From positions 248,001 through 312,000 of the forward strand of contig CP152425.1 in assembly GCA_038960095.1 (NCBI GenBank): a DNA stretch of 64,000 nucleotides. The letters are read 5' to 3'. Source of the DNA: Symbiodolus clandestinus (GTDB lineage: Bacteria > Pseudomonadota > Gammaproteobacteria > Enterobacterales > G038960095). Of this stretch, positions 17,829 through 27,098 are shown piece after piece. Below the pieces are notes generated by a model that worked only from the letters and a program-made list of their open reading frames with translations, was not told where the DNA came from and ran no database searches. Every line of letters begins with the position of its first letter. Position 1 is the stretch's first letter. Both the position numbers and the translations under genes were made by a program.

Positions 17829-19589
17829 ATGATAAGATCTCGAGTAAATACTGCTGAAAGTCTAAGAACTGGTTCACAACCACCATCAGCAGCTCGTAAA
17901 ATTCGTCCATCATCTTTTCCCAGCCTTAGCAGTATCCAAGCTCCAAAAGTCAACCTAGCGCAAAATACTGAACTGCACCAAGCGGTTGCAAATCGACAGT
18001 TTGAATTAATTAATACCATAGTCGAAGCTCAACCACATCTAATAAGTATCAGAAATAAACAGGGCGAAACCGCCGCCGATTGGTTTCTAGAATATTTGAA
18101 TAACTTTTTCCATTTTAAAGATCCAGATGTAATAAAGTTACTGCCTGAAAAAATACGTGCAGGTAATATAGAATTGGTAGAAGATTATTTAAAAAATAAT
18201 GGTTCTGTTAAATTGCGTTTTCCTGAGGGTAATACACTATTACATTTAGCAATTGAACATAATCAAATTGAAATTGTTAGGTTGATTCGGAAACACATAT
18301 CTCCGCAATTAATGAGTTCTCTGTTGGATATGGATAATTTTCATGGAGCTACTCCTAAAGAGCTTAGTATCAAGCTGAAAAATCCTGAAATGATAAAACT
18401 TCTACAAGATTTATCATTTATTTCCATTCAACCAAGTATAAAAACTACCTCAAGCGAACGCTTAGTTCCTTCTATCTCCAAAAATCTATTTATAAATATT
18501 GAAGAATCGACTGATTTATTAACAGATCTATGTTGTGCATCTTACTGGATATTAAAGCAATCCTTGGAAACGTTAAATAAAAGTTTAGTGACTTCTTCGA
18601 TAGAGCAGTTGTTAACCAAATTATTTTCTGTTAATAATATTAAAAATGATATTATTCAGTTAGAGAAAAATACACAAGAGGTGCATACTTTTTTTAAACA
18701 AATTATTCAAGAAGATAGAGTTCATGAAAAAATAATATTATCTACGGAAAAACCTTATGTAGGTTGGACAAATAAGAAGCTACATTTAATTTATATCAAC
18801 CTATTAAAAGGTAAAGAAGATATAGCGCATTTAATATTGACCTTAATACATGAGGCCTCCCATTTAATTCATTCCAGCTACGATATCAAATACTGTGAAA
18901 GGTTTGAAAATAATAACTGGATTATCAATTTTAGCGATTGTAAACAACTATTAGAAAAAAATGATACTATAATCAATCTAACACCAGAAAGGATACAATT
19001 ATTAAAAATTCAATACTTGTTGGAAGGCAAAAAATCATCCTTTAATAACTGGCTGGCGCACCATAATGCGGATACTTTTGCGGTAGCAGTCCTTGGACTG
19101 GCAGCATTTGGCTGGAATTGCGCAGAAGTTGAAGACAGTAACCTGTTAATTAATGGTAATCGATTTCTAACAGCGTTATCGAATTACTCTTACCAACTTC
19201 AGCCTACCACTAAGCCGCGATCGCCTGATCCCCCTAGTGAAACCTTACTGTCTCCGATGGCCTCGTCTGATCATCCAGAAAATCCTAAACTACTAGGGAA
19301 GATAAGGAGAATCCTTCTAAAGGCAACCAAAAAAACTCCTTCGATCCCAAGGGCTTCCAGTAATGCTTCTACTGCTGCTAGCAGTTCACCCCCTCAGTCA
19401 CCAGAGAGTAACTTCAACCAAAAGACATCCGCTAATTCGCTAATGGCCGGTATAGTGACCATGGGGATTGGCAAGGATAGGTTACCTGTTTTTCCTCCTA
19501 CTTCATCAACCTCTCCTCCTGACCAGATAGTAGCGACTCCAGATAACTTACTGAAAACCGGGCCGTCTTCACCACCCTGGACAGCTTAA
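17829..19589 (+). CDS. Ankyrin-repeat protein with M35 (aspzincin) metalloprotease signature
   Basis: A 586-residue protein with no signal peptide. Residues 45-195 hold ankyrin-like helix pairs (TELHQAVANRQFELINTIVEA; NTLLHLAIEHNQIEIVRLIRK). At 341-345 is HEASH, an HExxH zinc site, followed by SSYDIKYC (349-356, in the place of the aspzincin GTxDxxYG with the third, Asp, ligand) and HHNADTFAV (411-419), which matches the NADTYA block of deuterolysin and lysine-specific M35 peptidases. The tail (457-586) is Pro/Ser-rich and disordered. It starts two bases after the previous stop without a clear ribosome binding site, so translation is probably coupled. Codons in the middle are distinctly AT-rich. 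I infer a zinc-protease effector aimed at host proteins; secretion route unknown. Confidence 0.75.
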   Translation: MIRSRVNTAESLRTGSQPPSAARKIRPSSFPSLSSIQAPKVNLAQNTELHQAVANRQFELINTIVEAQPHLISIRNKQGETAADWFLEYLNNFFHFKDPDVIKLLPEKIRAGNIELVEDYLKNNGSVKLRFPEGNTLLHLAIEHNQIEIVRLIRKHISPQLMSSLLDMDNFHGATPKELSIKLKNPEMIKLLQDLSFISIQPSIKTTSSERLVPSISKNLFINIEESTDLLTDLCCASYWILKQSLETLNKSLVTSSIEQLLTKLFSVNNIKNDIIQLEKNTQEVHTFFKQIIQEDRVHEKIILSTEKPYVGWTNKKLHLIYINLLKGKEDIAHLILTLIHEASHLIHSSYDIKYCERFENNNWIINFSDCKQLLEKNDTIINLTPERIQLLKIQYLLEGKKSSFNNWLAHHNADTFAVAVLGLAAFGWNCAEVEDSNLLINGNRFLTALSNYSYQLQPTTKPRSPDPPSETLLSPMASSDHPENPKLLGKIRRILLKATKKTPSIPRASSNASTAASSSPPQSPESNFNQKTSANSLMAGIVTMGIGKDRLPVFPPTSSTSPPDQIVATPDNLLKTGPSSPPWTA

Positions 19590-19872
19590 TTTCGCTAATA
19601 GAGCCTGTTTTGAACCACTGGGCTGCTGAGATCAAAGCCGGCGGTGCTACAGGGGCGATTGCCTGAACACTGGGTTCAACTCCCTAATTTTCCACGTAAG
19701 CGTCACTTGCTAATCCAGGCAAAAGACTCTATAGTGAACAACAAGAGGTTGGAACCCCCCTGTATGCAGTGCCTACTGAATAGGCTATCACAGTCTCACG
19801 TCCCAGTCTGCGCCTCTTCAAACCAGTAACCAAAACCCTAATAATCCAATATGGTACTCAGGATCAGATGAG
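19590..19872 (+). other. Gap before nrdA
   Basis: 283 bases with no gene that I can support; a 61-codon frame inside has no recognisable content. The promoter of nrdA must lie here, but I see no convincing NrdR boxes or -35/-10 pair. Confidence 0.4.
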
Positions 19873-22158
19873 ATGGCGTCATTAATGCTACAAGTTACCA
19901 AACGGGATGGTCGCACTGAATCTCTGGATTTGGAAAAAATCCACCGCGTGATCACCTGGGCTGCTGAGGGGCTACACAATGTGTCGGTCTCCCAGGTCGA
20001 ACTGAAAGCCCAAATCCAATTCTACAATGGCATTAAAACCGCCGATATCCATGAAACCATTATCAAAGCAGCCGCTGATCTGATAGCAATCGATAGCCCA
20101 GATTACCAATATCTGGCTGCCCGTTTGGTGATCTTTCACCTGCGTAAAAAAGCCTATGGTCAATTTGAGCCTCCTGCTCTGTATCAACAGGTGCAGCACT
20201 TAGTTGGGCTTGGAAAATATGATGCTCAGCTATTACAGGACTATACGGCTTTTGAGTTTGCGCAAATGGATCAGATGCTTGATCACTGGCGTGATATGCA
20301 GTTTTCTTACGCCGCCGTTAAGCAGCTGGAAGGCAAATATCTAGTACAAAATCGCATCAGCGGTGAAATTTATGAAAGCCCGCAATTTCTTTATCTGTTA
20401 ATCGCCGCTTGTCTGTTTGCTCACTACCCAAAAGCTGAGCGCTTAGGTTATATCCAGCGCTTTTATGACGCCACCTCTCAGTGGAAAATCTCTTTACCAA
20501 CCCCGATTATGGCCGGTGTGCGTACCCCGACACGCCAATTTAGCTCCTGTGTTCTTATTGAATGTGATGACAGTCTTAATTCAATTAATGCAACCGCCAG
20601 TGCTATTGTTAAATATGTATCGCAACGGGCGGGAATCGGTATTAATGCCGGACGGATTCGTGCCCTTGGTAGCCCAATTCGTGGTGGTGAAGCCTTTCAC
20701 ACCGGCTGTATCCCTTTTTATAAATATTTTCAAACCGCGGTGAAATCCTGCTCCCAAGGGGGGGTCCGTGGCGGTGCTGCTACCCTATTCTATCCACTTT
20801 GGCATCGAGAGGTGGAAGCGCTGCTGGTCCTTAAGAATAACCGGGGCGTTGAAGAAAATCGGGTGCGCCACCTCGATTATGGGGTGCAACTCAACAAACT
20901 GCTCTATCAGCGACTCTTGCAAGGTAAAGAGATTACCCTATTTAGTCCAGCAGATGTTCCCGAGCTTTATGAAGCTTTTTTTAGCGACCAAGGCCGTTTC
21001 GAACAGCTCTATCAACAGTATGAACAAGATGAGACCATCCCACAAAAGCGCTTACCGGCTTTAGGTTTATTTAGCCTATTGCTCCAAGAGCGTGCTTCAA
21101 CCGGACGGATCTATATTCAGCATGTCGACCACTGTAATACCCATAGTCCGTTTGATCCCCAGCAAGCCCCGGTTCGCCAATCGAACCTCTGCCTAGAGAT
21201 TGCTCTCCCCACCAAGCCGTTTAACAGCGTTGAGGATACTAATGGGGAAATTGCCCTCTGTACCCTGGCGGCGATTAACCTCGGTGCTATTGAACAGCTA
21301 GCCGATATAGAGTCGTTAGCTGAGTTAACGGTACGAGCTCTGGATGCCCTGTTGGACTATCAACGCTACCCGATTCCAGCTGCCCAACGAAGTACCTTTG
21401 GCCGCCGCCCCCTGGGAGTCGGGGTGATTAATTTCGCCTATTACTTAGCCAAACAAGGGGTTCGCTATTCCGATGGCAGTGCCAATAGCCTAACCCATCG
21501 CACCTTTGAAGCCCTGCAGTACTCTCTGCTGAAAGCATCCTGTCAATTGGCTAAAGAGCAAGGTCCCTGCCCCTGGTTTCAACAAACCACCTATTCCCAG
21601 GGGCAACTGCCGATTGATACTTATAAAAAAAGCGTGGATGAGTTTTGTAGCGAACCTTTGCATTATGATTGGCAGGCGTTACGCAGCGATATCCAGCGCT
21701 ATGGGTTGCGTAACTCCACATTATCAGCTTTAATGCCTTCAGAGACCTCATCACAAATCTCCAATGCCACCAATGGTATTGAACCTCCACGCGGCTATAT
21801 CAGTGTTAAAGCCTCCAAAGATGGCACCTTAAAGCAGGTGGTCCCTGACTACGCAGTGCTGAAAGATCACTATGAGCTATTATGGCAGCTACCCAATAAT
21901 CAGGGTTATCTGCAATTGGTAGCGATTATGCAAAAATTCGTTGATCAAGCGATTTCCGCCAATACCCATTATGATCCCGCATGCTTCCCTGATAATAAAG
22001 TGCCAATGAAGCAGCTAATTGCCGATCTATTAACCGCCTATCGATTTGGCCTCAAAACTTTGTATTACCACAATACCCGCGACGGCGCTAGCGATCAGCA
22101 GCAGTCACTGACTGATCCAGCAACCGAGGCTTGCGCGAGTGGTGCCTGTCAGCTTTAA
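19873..22158 (+). CDS. nrdA: Ribonucleoside-diphosphate reductase 1, alpha subunit
   Basis: Class Ia aerobic reductase large subunit, converting NDPs to dNDPs. The 761 residues include an N-terminal ATP cone (VTKRDGRTESLDLEKIHRVI), the redox cysteines at 226 (FSSCVLIE) and 463 (ALCTLAA), the thiyl cysteine at 440 in SNLCLE, the radical-transfer tyrosine pair in LKTLYYHNTRDGA, and the C-terminal shuttle cysteines CASGACQL. All catalytic residues are present. First gene of nrdA-nrdB-yfaE. Confidence 0.98.
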   Translation: MASLMLQVTKRDGRTESLDLEKIHRVITWAAEGLHNVSVSQVELKAQIQFYNGIKTADIHETIIKAAADLIAIDSPDYQYLAARLVIFHLRKKAYGQFEPPALYQQVQHLVGLGKYDAQLLQDYTAFEFAQMDQMLDHWRDMQFSYAAVKQLEGKYLVQNRISGEIYESPQFLYLLIAACLFAHYPKAERLGYIQRFYDATSQWKISLPTPIMAGVRTPTRQFSSCVLIECDDSLNSINATASAIVKYVSQRAGIGINAGRIRALGSPIRGGEAFHTGCIPFYKYFQTAVKSCSQGGVRGGAATLFYPLWHREVEALLVLKNNRGVEENRVRHLDYGVQLNKLLYQRLLQGKEITLFSPADVPELYEAFFSDQGRFEQLYQQYEQDETIPQKRLPALGLFSLLLQERASTGRIYIQHVDHCNTHSPFDPQQAPVRQSNLCLEIALPTKPFNSVEDTNGEIALCTLAAINLGAIEQLADIESLAELTVRALDALLDYQRYPIPAAQRSTFGRRPLGVGVINFAYYLAKQGVRYSDGSANSLTHRTFEALQYSLLKASCQLAKEQGPCPWFQQTTYSQGQLPIDTYKKSVDEFCSEPLHYDWQALRSDIQRYGLRNSTLSALMPSETSSQISNATNGIEPPRGYISVKASKDGTLKQVVPDYAVLKDHYELLWQLPNNQGYLQLVAIMQKFVDQAISANTHYDPACFPDNKVPMKQLIADLLTAYRFGLKTLYYHNTRDGASDQQQSLTDPATEACASGACQL

Positions 22159-22224
22159 TAAGATTATCGTTCAAGTGACCAACCGGGGTTACCCCTTGTT
22201 AGCTAAATGACTGGAAATTCTATG

Positions 22225-23355
22225 ATGCGTTATACCACCTTTTCACAACTGGCGAATGATCCTTTAAAAGAACCTCTATTTTTTGGCAATCCGGTCAATG
22301 TGGCCCGTTACGATCAGCAAAAATACCCGATCTTTGAAAGTTTGATCGAAAAGCAGCTCTCATTTTTTTGGCGTCCTGAAGAGGTGGATGTCTCGCGTGA
22401 TCGCATTGATTATCAACAATTGCCCCCCCATGAGCAGCATATTTTTATTAGTAATCTTAAGTACCAAACGCTACTCGACTCTATCCAGGGGAGGAGTCCG
22501 AATGTTGCCTTTTTACCTTTGGTTTCACTCCCTGAGCTGGAAACCTGGATTGAAACCTGGGCCTTCTCCGAGACCATCCACTCACGATCTTATACCCATA
22601 TTATTCGTAATATTGTGAATGATCCCGATCCCATCTTTAAAGATATCGTTCTGAATCAGGAGATCTTAAAACGTGCCACCGATATCTCTCACTACTATGA
22701 TGATCTGATTGAATCATCAACCGCTTATCAACTTCTCGGTCCAGGCACCCATCAACTGCGTCAACGGACTTTATCCATCGATCGACGCGCTTTAAAAAAG
22801 AAGCTCTACCTTTGCCTAATGAGCGTTAATGTTCTGGAAGCCATTCGCTTCTATGTCAGCTTCGCTTGCTCTTTTGCTTTTGCAGAACGTAAAGTGATGG
22901 AAGGGAATGCTAAATTGATCCGCTTCATTGCTCGTGATGAAGCCCTGCATTTAACCGGAACACAGCACCTATTAACCATTATGGCCGGTGAGCAAGATGA
23001 TCCGGAAATGGCGGTGATCGCCAAAGAATGTCGCCAACAGGCAGAAGCCCTCTTTATCACAGCGGCAGAACAGGAAAAAGCCTGGGCTAGCTACCTATTC
23101 CAATCTGGTTCGATGATCGGTTTAAATCGCGATATTTTATGCCAATATGTGGAGTATATTACTAGCCTACGTATGCAGGCGCTCAATTTAACCTCACCGT
23201 TTCAGCAGCGCTCTAATCCTCTACCATGGATCAACAGCTGGTTAACTTCTGATAACGTACAAGTTGCTCCTCAAGAGGTTGAGATCAGTTCCTATTTGGT
23301 CGGCCAAATTGATACTAGTGTGCAACCAGAAGACTTGCATGGCTTTCAGTTATAG
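22225..23355 (+). CDS. nrdB: Ribonucleoside-diphosphate reductase 1, beta subunit
   Basis: Small subunit carrying the di-iron centre and stable tyrosyl radical. From the ATG at 22225 (MRYTTFSQL) the 376-residue protein is the length of E. coli NrdB. Radical Tyr is residue 123 in SRSYTHIIRN, with metal ligands in LLDSIQG, SETIH and RDEALH. The C-terminal tail ending HGFQL docks on NrdA. Upstream in-frame ATGs add at most six residues. Lies 66 bases after nrdA. Confidence 0.97.
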   Translation: MRYTTFSQLANDPLKEPLFFGNPVNVARYDQQKYPIFESLIEKQLSFFWRPEEVDVSRDRIDYQQLPPHEQHIFISNLKYQTLLDSIQGRSPNVAFLPLVSLPELETWIETWAFSETIHSRSYTHIIRNIVNDPDPIFKDIVLNQEILKRATDISHYYDDLIESSTAYQLLGPGTHQLRQRTLSIDRRALKKKLYLCLMSVNVLEAIRFYVSFACSFAFAERKVMEGNAKLIRFIARDEALHLTGTQHLLTIMAGEQDDPEMAVIAKECRQQAEALFITAAEQEKAWASYLFQSGSMIGLNRDILCQYVEYITSLRMQALNLTSPFQQRSNPLPWINSWLTSDNVQVAPQEVEISSYLVGQIDTSVQPEDLHGFQL

Positions 23356-23369
23356 GACTTGGTAAGCTA

Positions 23370-23627
23370 ATGGCTGAATATCGAGTAACACTCCAGCGCA
23401 GTGGCAGAGTCATCCAAGTCAACGATCAAACCACTTTGCTGAATAGCCTAAAACAGCAGCAGATCCCTTTAGAGTATCAATGTCAACAGGGTTATTGTGG
23501 AGCTTGTCGGACGCAACTGTTGCAAGGCCAAGTTAGCAATACCGGTTTACCACTCGCTTATAAAAAAGACAATGAGATCTTACCCTGCTGCTGCATCCCA
23601 AAATCTGACCTACTCTTAGCTCTATAA
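23370..23627 (+). CDS. yfaE: 2Fe-2S ferredoxin YfaE, NrdB cofactor maintenance
   Basis: 85-residue plant-type ferredoxin that reduces the NrdB di-iron site so that the tyrosyl radical can form again. Cluster ligands are seen in CQQGYCGACR (C-x4-C-x2-C) and in LPCCC near the end. Starts 14 bases after nrdB, as in E. coli. Confidence 0.94.
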   Translation: MAEYRVTLQRSGRVIQVNDQTTLLNSLKQQQIPLEYQCQQGYCGACRTQLLQGQVSNTGLPLAYKKDNEILPCCCIPKSDLLLAL

Positions 23628-23656
23628 TTGGGCTTACCAACCCAATCGTTTAATTT
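23627..23656 (+). terminator. Possible terminator of the nrd operon
   Basis: ATTGGG, an eight-base loop, CCCAAT, then CGTTTAATTTT directly at the yfaE stop. The stem is short and the T tract interrupted, so this is a weak call. Confidence 0.4.
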
Positions 23657-23736
23657 TCACGAGTCATTGACTCTATAACAGCCATTGTTTAAGGTGTCCT
23701 GTATTATAGGGAGTGAATAGACAAAAGACATTATTC

Positions 23737-24936
23737 ATGAAAAATCGGCTTATTGGAGGAAGCTTACTCATTGCTGGAACGACTATCGGTGCCGGGATGC
23801 TTGCCATGCCGCTGGTATGCGCTAGTATTGGCTTTCCAATGAGTGTGCTGTTATTAATTACCCTATGGTCTCTCACCACTTACAGTGCACTACTCATCCT
23901 TGAGATATCACAATACCATGCGCCAGGCTGTGGATTGGTGACCTTGGCGGCATGCTACTTAGGGAAACCCGGCTATTGGCTTATTCATAGCACGTTGTTA
24001 CTACTGCTATATAGTTTAATTGCCGCTTATTTAACAGCGGGTGGCGAACAACTTGCTGACATACTAGGTAGCTGGTTACTACCCGTCATGCCGAAACAAG
24101 GCATTTTATTATTAACTCTATTAACCGCGTTGGTGGTTGGCTGTGGACCTAAGTTAATCGATGCCGGCAATCGTCTGCTTTTTAGTCTTAAAATGGTTGC
24201 TTTTTTAGTCATGTTGCTGTTGATTATGCCACACACACAAATCAGGCAGCTGGTTGCCCTCCCTCAACAATCAGCTGCCTGGTTAACCGCAATCCCTATA
24301 CTATTGACTGCCTTTGGTTTCCATGCCTCGCTGCCCAGTATTCTCCACTATCTGCCCAAACCATTTCATAAACAGCGCCAAATGATTTTGCTAGGCAGTA
24401 CCATCCCTTTATCTGTTTATCTACTCTGGCAATGGGCCATCCAAGGGCTAATGCCTCCCCAAATCTTATCCAACTTTTTACAAGGCAATTCTGGCATTCT
24501 AGGCTTATTACAAGCCATCAAACAATTTGGCATCCCTACCTATATTGCGAGAGTCGTCACGCTATTTGCTGCTCTGGCATTATTGACTTCGTTATTAGGA
24601 GTAGCTTTAGGGCTTTTTGATCACTGTTTAGAGCACACCTCAGGTGCTTCAACGCTCCGCCACCGTTTCAAAGCAATTTTATATACCTTTTTGCCACCGC
24701 TGCTATTTGCTAGCATTTATCCTCAAGGATTTATGAGAGCATTAGGCTATGCAGCGATTGCTTTAGCAATCCTGGCGCTTCTATTACCAGTTGCCTTGGT
24801 CTGGAAAGTTCGAAAACAATTTCCACATGGTGTCTATCGAGCGAACGGAGGCACTTTGGCGTTAATCATAACTCTGTGTAGCGGGCTAATGATTATTGTG
24901 ATCCAAAGCGCCATTCGTGCTGGCTATTGGCACTAG
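23737..24936 (+). CDS. tyrP: TyrP-type aromatic amino acid:proton symporter
   Basis: Inner-membrane permease of the aromatic amino acid family (TyrP/Mtr/TnaB), importing tyrosine or a related amino acid with protons. The 399-residue protein has eleven predicted helices and the family start GGSLLIAGTTIGAGMLAMPL, plus TAFGFHASLPSI, SLLGVALGLFDH and FLPPLLFASIYPQGF, closest in my reading to TyrP. The ATG at 23737 (MKNRLIGG) matches TyrP starts; a GTG eight codons upstream is possible. It lies after the nrd operon and converges on the rtx genes. Substrate is inferred from similarity. Confidence 0.88.
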   Translation: MKNRLIGGSLLIAGTTIGAGMLAMPLVCASIGFPMSVLLLITLWSLTTYSALLILEISQYHAPGCGLVTLAACYLGKPGYWLIHSTLLLLLYSLIAAYLTAGGEQLADILGSWLLPVMPKQGILLLTLLTALVVGCGPKLIDAGNRLLFSLKMVAFLVMLLLIMPHTQIRQLVALPQQSAAWLTAIPILLTAFGFHASLPSILHYLPKPFHKQRQMILLGSTIPLSVYLLWQWAIQGLMPPQILSNFLQGNSGILGLLQAIKQFGIPTYIARVVTLFAALALLTSLLGVALGLFDHCLEHTSGASTLRHRFKAILYTFLPPLLFASIYPQGFMRALGYAAIALAILALLLPVALVWKVRKQFPHGVYRANGGTLALIITLCSGLMIIVIQSAIRAGYWH

Positions 24937-24980
24937 AAAACGATACCACACCATCCGCCGATCCTTAGATAATATCTTCT

Positions 24981-27098
24981 TTAGCCGGTTTGCTGATCCC
25001 AAAGATGAGCATACAATCCTTTTTTCTCCAGCAAGCACTCATGATTCCCCTGTTCAACAATCTGTCCCTGATCAACCACTAAAATACGATTCGTGCGACG
25101 TATGGTATTCAAACGGTGAGCAATGCTAATCACCGTACGATCAGCGCAAATCTTATCCATGTTGGCCATAATCGCTGATTCTGATTCATAATCCAGTGCT
25201 GAAGTAGCCTCATCCAATATAAGGATACGTGGATTAGCCAGTAATGCTCTCGCTAAAGCCACCCGTTGACGCTGTCCACCAGAAAGTCCATTACCACGCT
25301 CTCCAATCATAGTATGGTAACCATGGGGTAATGCAGCGATAAATTCATCAGCACCTGCAAGGCAGGCAGAAGCAATAACTTCTTCCTCTGGAGCCTCTGG
25401 AGAACAAAGTCGAATATTATCGATAATGCTGCCAGCAAACAGAACGTTCTCTTGTAAAACTACGCTCATATTGCAGCGCAACGAACTCGGATCGGCAATA
25501 GCAAGATCCATCCCGTCAACCAATACCTGCCCCTGTTGTGGCACGTAGAGGCGCTGTAATAAACGCGTTAAGGTACTTTTCCCCGATCCAGAGGGTCCAG
25601 TAATACCTATAAATTCTCCTGCTTGTACGCTAAACGTCAACCCCTGTAGTACCTCTGGTGATTCAGCATTATAGCGAAATCGTACATTATTAAACTCTAC
25701 CTTACCTTGCAATTGAGGTAACATTGCTACGCCTTTACGGCCCACTTCCGAGGGGGAGTCTAAGATATCACCAATTCGCCGTAAGGCAATTAAGGTGTGT
25801 TGAAACTCTTGCCACATCTGTGCCAATCGCAAAATAGGCTGAGTAACATGGCTCGATAGCATGTTAAAGGCAACTAATCCACCCGGAGTTAAAAACTCGC
25901 CAGTCTGAGGATTCCCGGCAATCACCAGTTTAACACCAACGTAAAGAATAGCAGCAGAAGAAAGCTTTTGAATCAAGTTAACCCCTTGGCCTGCAAAGAT
26001 ACCTACTTTATTGGCGGTAAATGCAGAACGGATCTGGCACGCTAAAGTCACTTGCCACTTGCGTAAAAAATCGGACTCAGTCCCAGTGGTTTTTATCGTT
26101 TCAATACCCGTTATCGATTCTGTCAAAAAAGCGGTTGACAGCGCATTAGCATCATATTCTTTAGTCACCCTAAAGCGCAGTATCGGCCCCATAATCAACC
26201 AAAACCCTGCATACAGGAATAAGGAAGCAATGACGATCCAAGCCAACTTTTTAGCATAATGAAACATGACAATCAAAAACATGACAATAAATACGCTATC
26301 CAATATCAGCATCAAAGCCGATCCCGTTAGAAATTGGCGAATATGTGCCATCTCCCGAATACGGGCAACGACTTGTCCGGTTTGGCGTTGCGCAAAATAA
26401 TCTAGGGGCAAGGTGATTAGATGACGATATAAACGGCTAGAGAGCTCCGAATTGACTTTGCTTGAAAAATGCGAAAATACTTTCCCACGTAAGTAACTAT
26501 ACAAAGGTTCAGCGACTGCGAATCCTAGCATGGCTAACGCTAGCACATGCAAGCTGGATAGTCCTCTATGGACTAATACCATGTCAATAACATTTTGAAA
26601 AACCATTGGGCTAAACAGTGCTACCAATTGCAACATAAACGAGAGTGCCAACACATCTCGCAATTGCCTTTTATGGCGCAAAATCGAAGGTAAAAACCAC
26701 TGGAAGCCAAACTTTACTTCAGAGACGGTTAATTTATTTTCGGCCAGCAGAACCACTAACGTATTAGCCCATTGCTGCTTGGTAGGCAGCGGTTCTCGGT
26801 TATGCTGCTGAGTTGAGGGATCATAAAGATACCAATAAGAACCCTCTATTCTTTCAACAACCTGCCACACTCCCCGTAAACAAACTAGGGCAGGAACTGG
26901 TATGGTCTCAACTCTACCAACACCTTGGATCCATTTTGCTCGCATACTCGCGTAAGTAGCCGCACGGCAAACATCTAAGGCATCGAGTTGTTGAGTCTCA
27001 ACCCCTAAGGTATGGTTTAACGTTGCCTCGGTAGCGGCCAACTTTAAAATATGAGCAGCTTTAACAATAGCTGGTATTCCATAAGCTGCTGTTATCAT
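24981..27098 (-). CDS. rtxE: Type I secretion ABC transporter, RtxE-like
   Basis: 705-residue exporter ATPase/permease. Residues 1-120 are a C39-peptidase-like domain without the catalytic Cys (substrate recognition only), then six membrane helices (about 155-430), then the nucleotide-binding domain with Walker A GPSGSGKST (about 499-507), signature LSGGQRQRVALARALLANP (about 603) and ILILDEATSALD. Its ATG overlaps the stop of the adaptor gene (ATGA). Two ABC proteins flanking one adaptor is the arrangement of MARTX toxin exporters (rtxB-rtxD-rtxE), where they are thought to work as a heterodimer with TolC. No toxin gene is in the window. Confidence 0.85.
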   Translation of the reverse strand: MITAAYGIPAIVKAAHILKLAATEATLNHTLGVETQQLDALDVCRAATYASMRAKWIQGVGRVETIPVPALVCLRGVWQVVERIEGSYWYLYDPSTQQHNREPLPTKQQWANTLVVLLAENKLTVSEVKFGFQWFLPSILRHKRQLRDVLALSFMLQLVALFSPMVFQNVIDMVLVHRGLSSLHVLALAMLGFAVAEPLYSYLRGKVFSHFSSKVNSELSSRLYRHLITLPLDYFAQRQTGQVVARIREMAHIRQFLTGSALMLILDSVFIVMFLIVMFHYAKKLAWIVIASLFLYAGFWLIMGPILRFRVTKEYDANALSTAFLTESITGIETIKTTGTESDFLRKWQVTLACQIRSAFTANKVGIFAGQGVNLIQKLSSAAILYVGVKLVIAGNPQTGEFLTPGGLVAFNMLSSHVTQPILRLAQMWQEFQHTLIALRRIGDILDSPSEVGRKGVAMLPQLQGKVEFNNVRFRYNAESPEVLQGLTFSVQAGEFIGITGPSGSGKSTLTRLLQRLYVPQQGQVLVDGMDLAIADPSSLRCNMSVVLQENVLFAGSIIDNIRLCSPEAPEEEVIASACLAGADEFIAALPHGYHTMIGERGNGLSGGQRQRVALARALLANPRILILDEATSALDYESESAIMANMDKICADRTVISIAHRLNTIRRTNRILVVDQGQIVEQGNHECLLEKKGLYAHLWDQQTG

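Noticed and set aside
19644..19829. 61-codon frame before nrdA
   Set aside because: No recognisable domain or ribosome binding site; probably chance.
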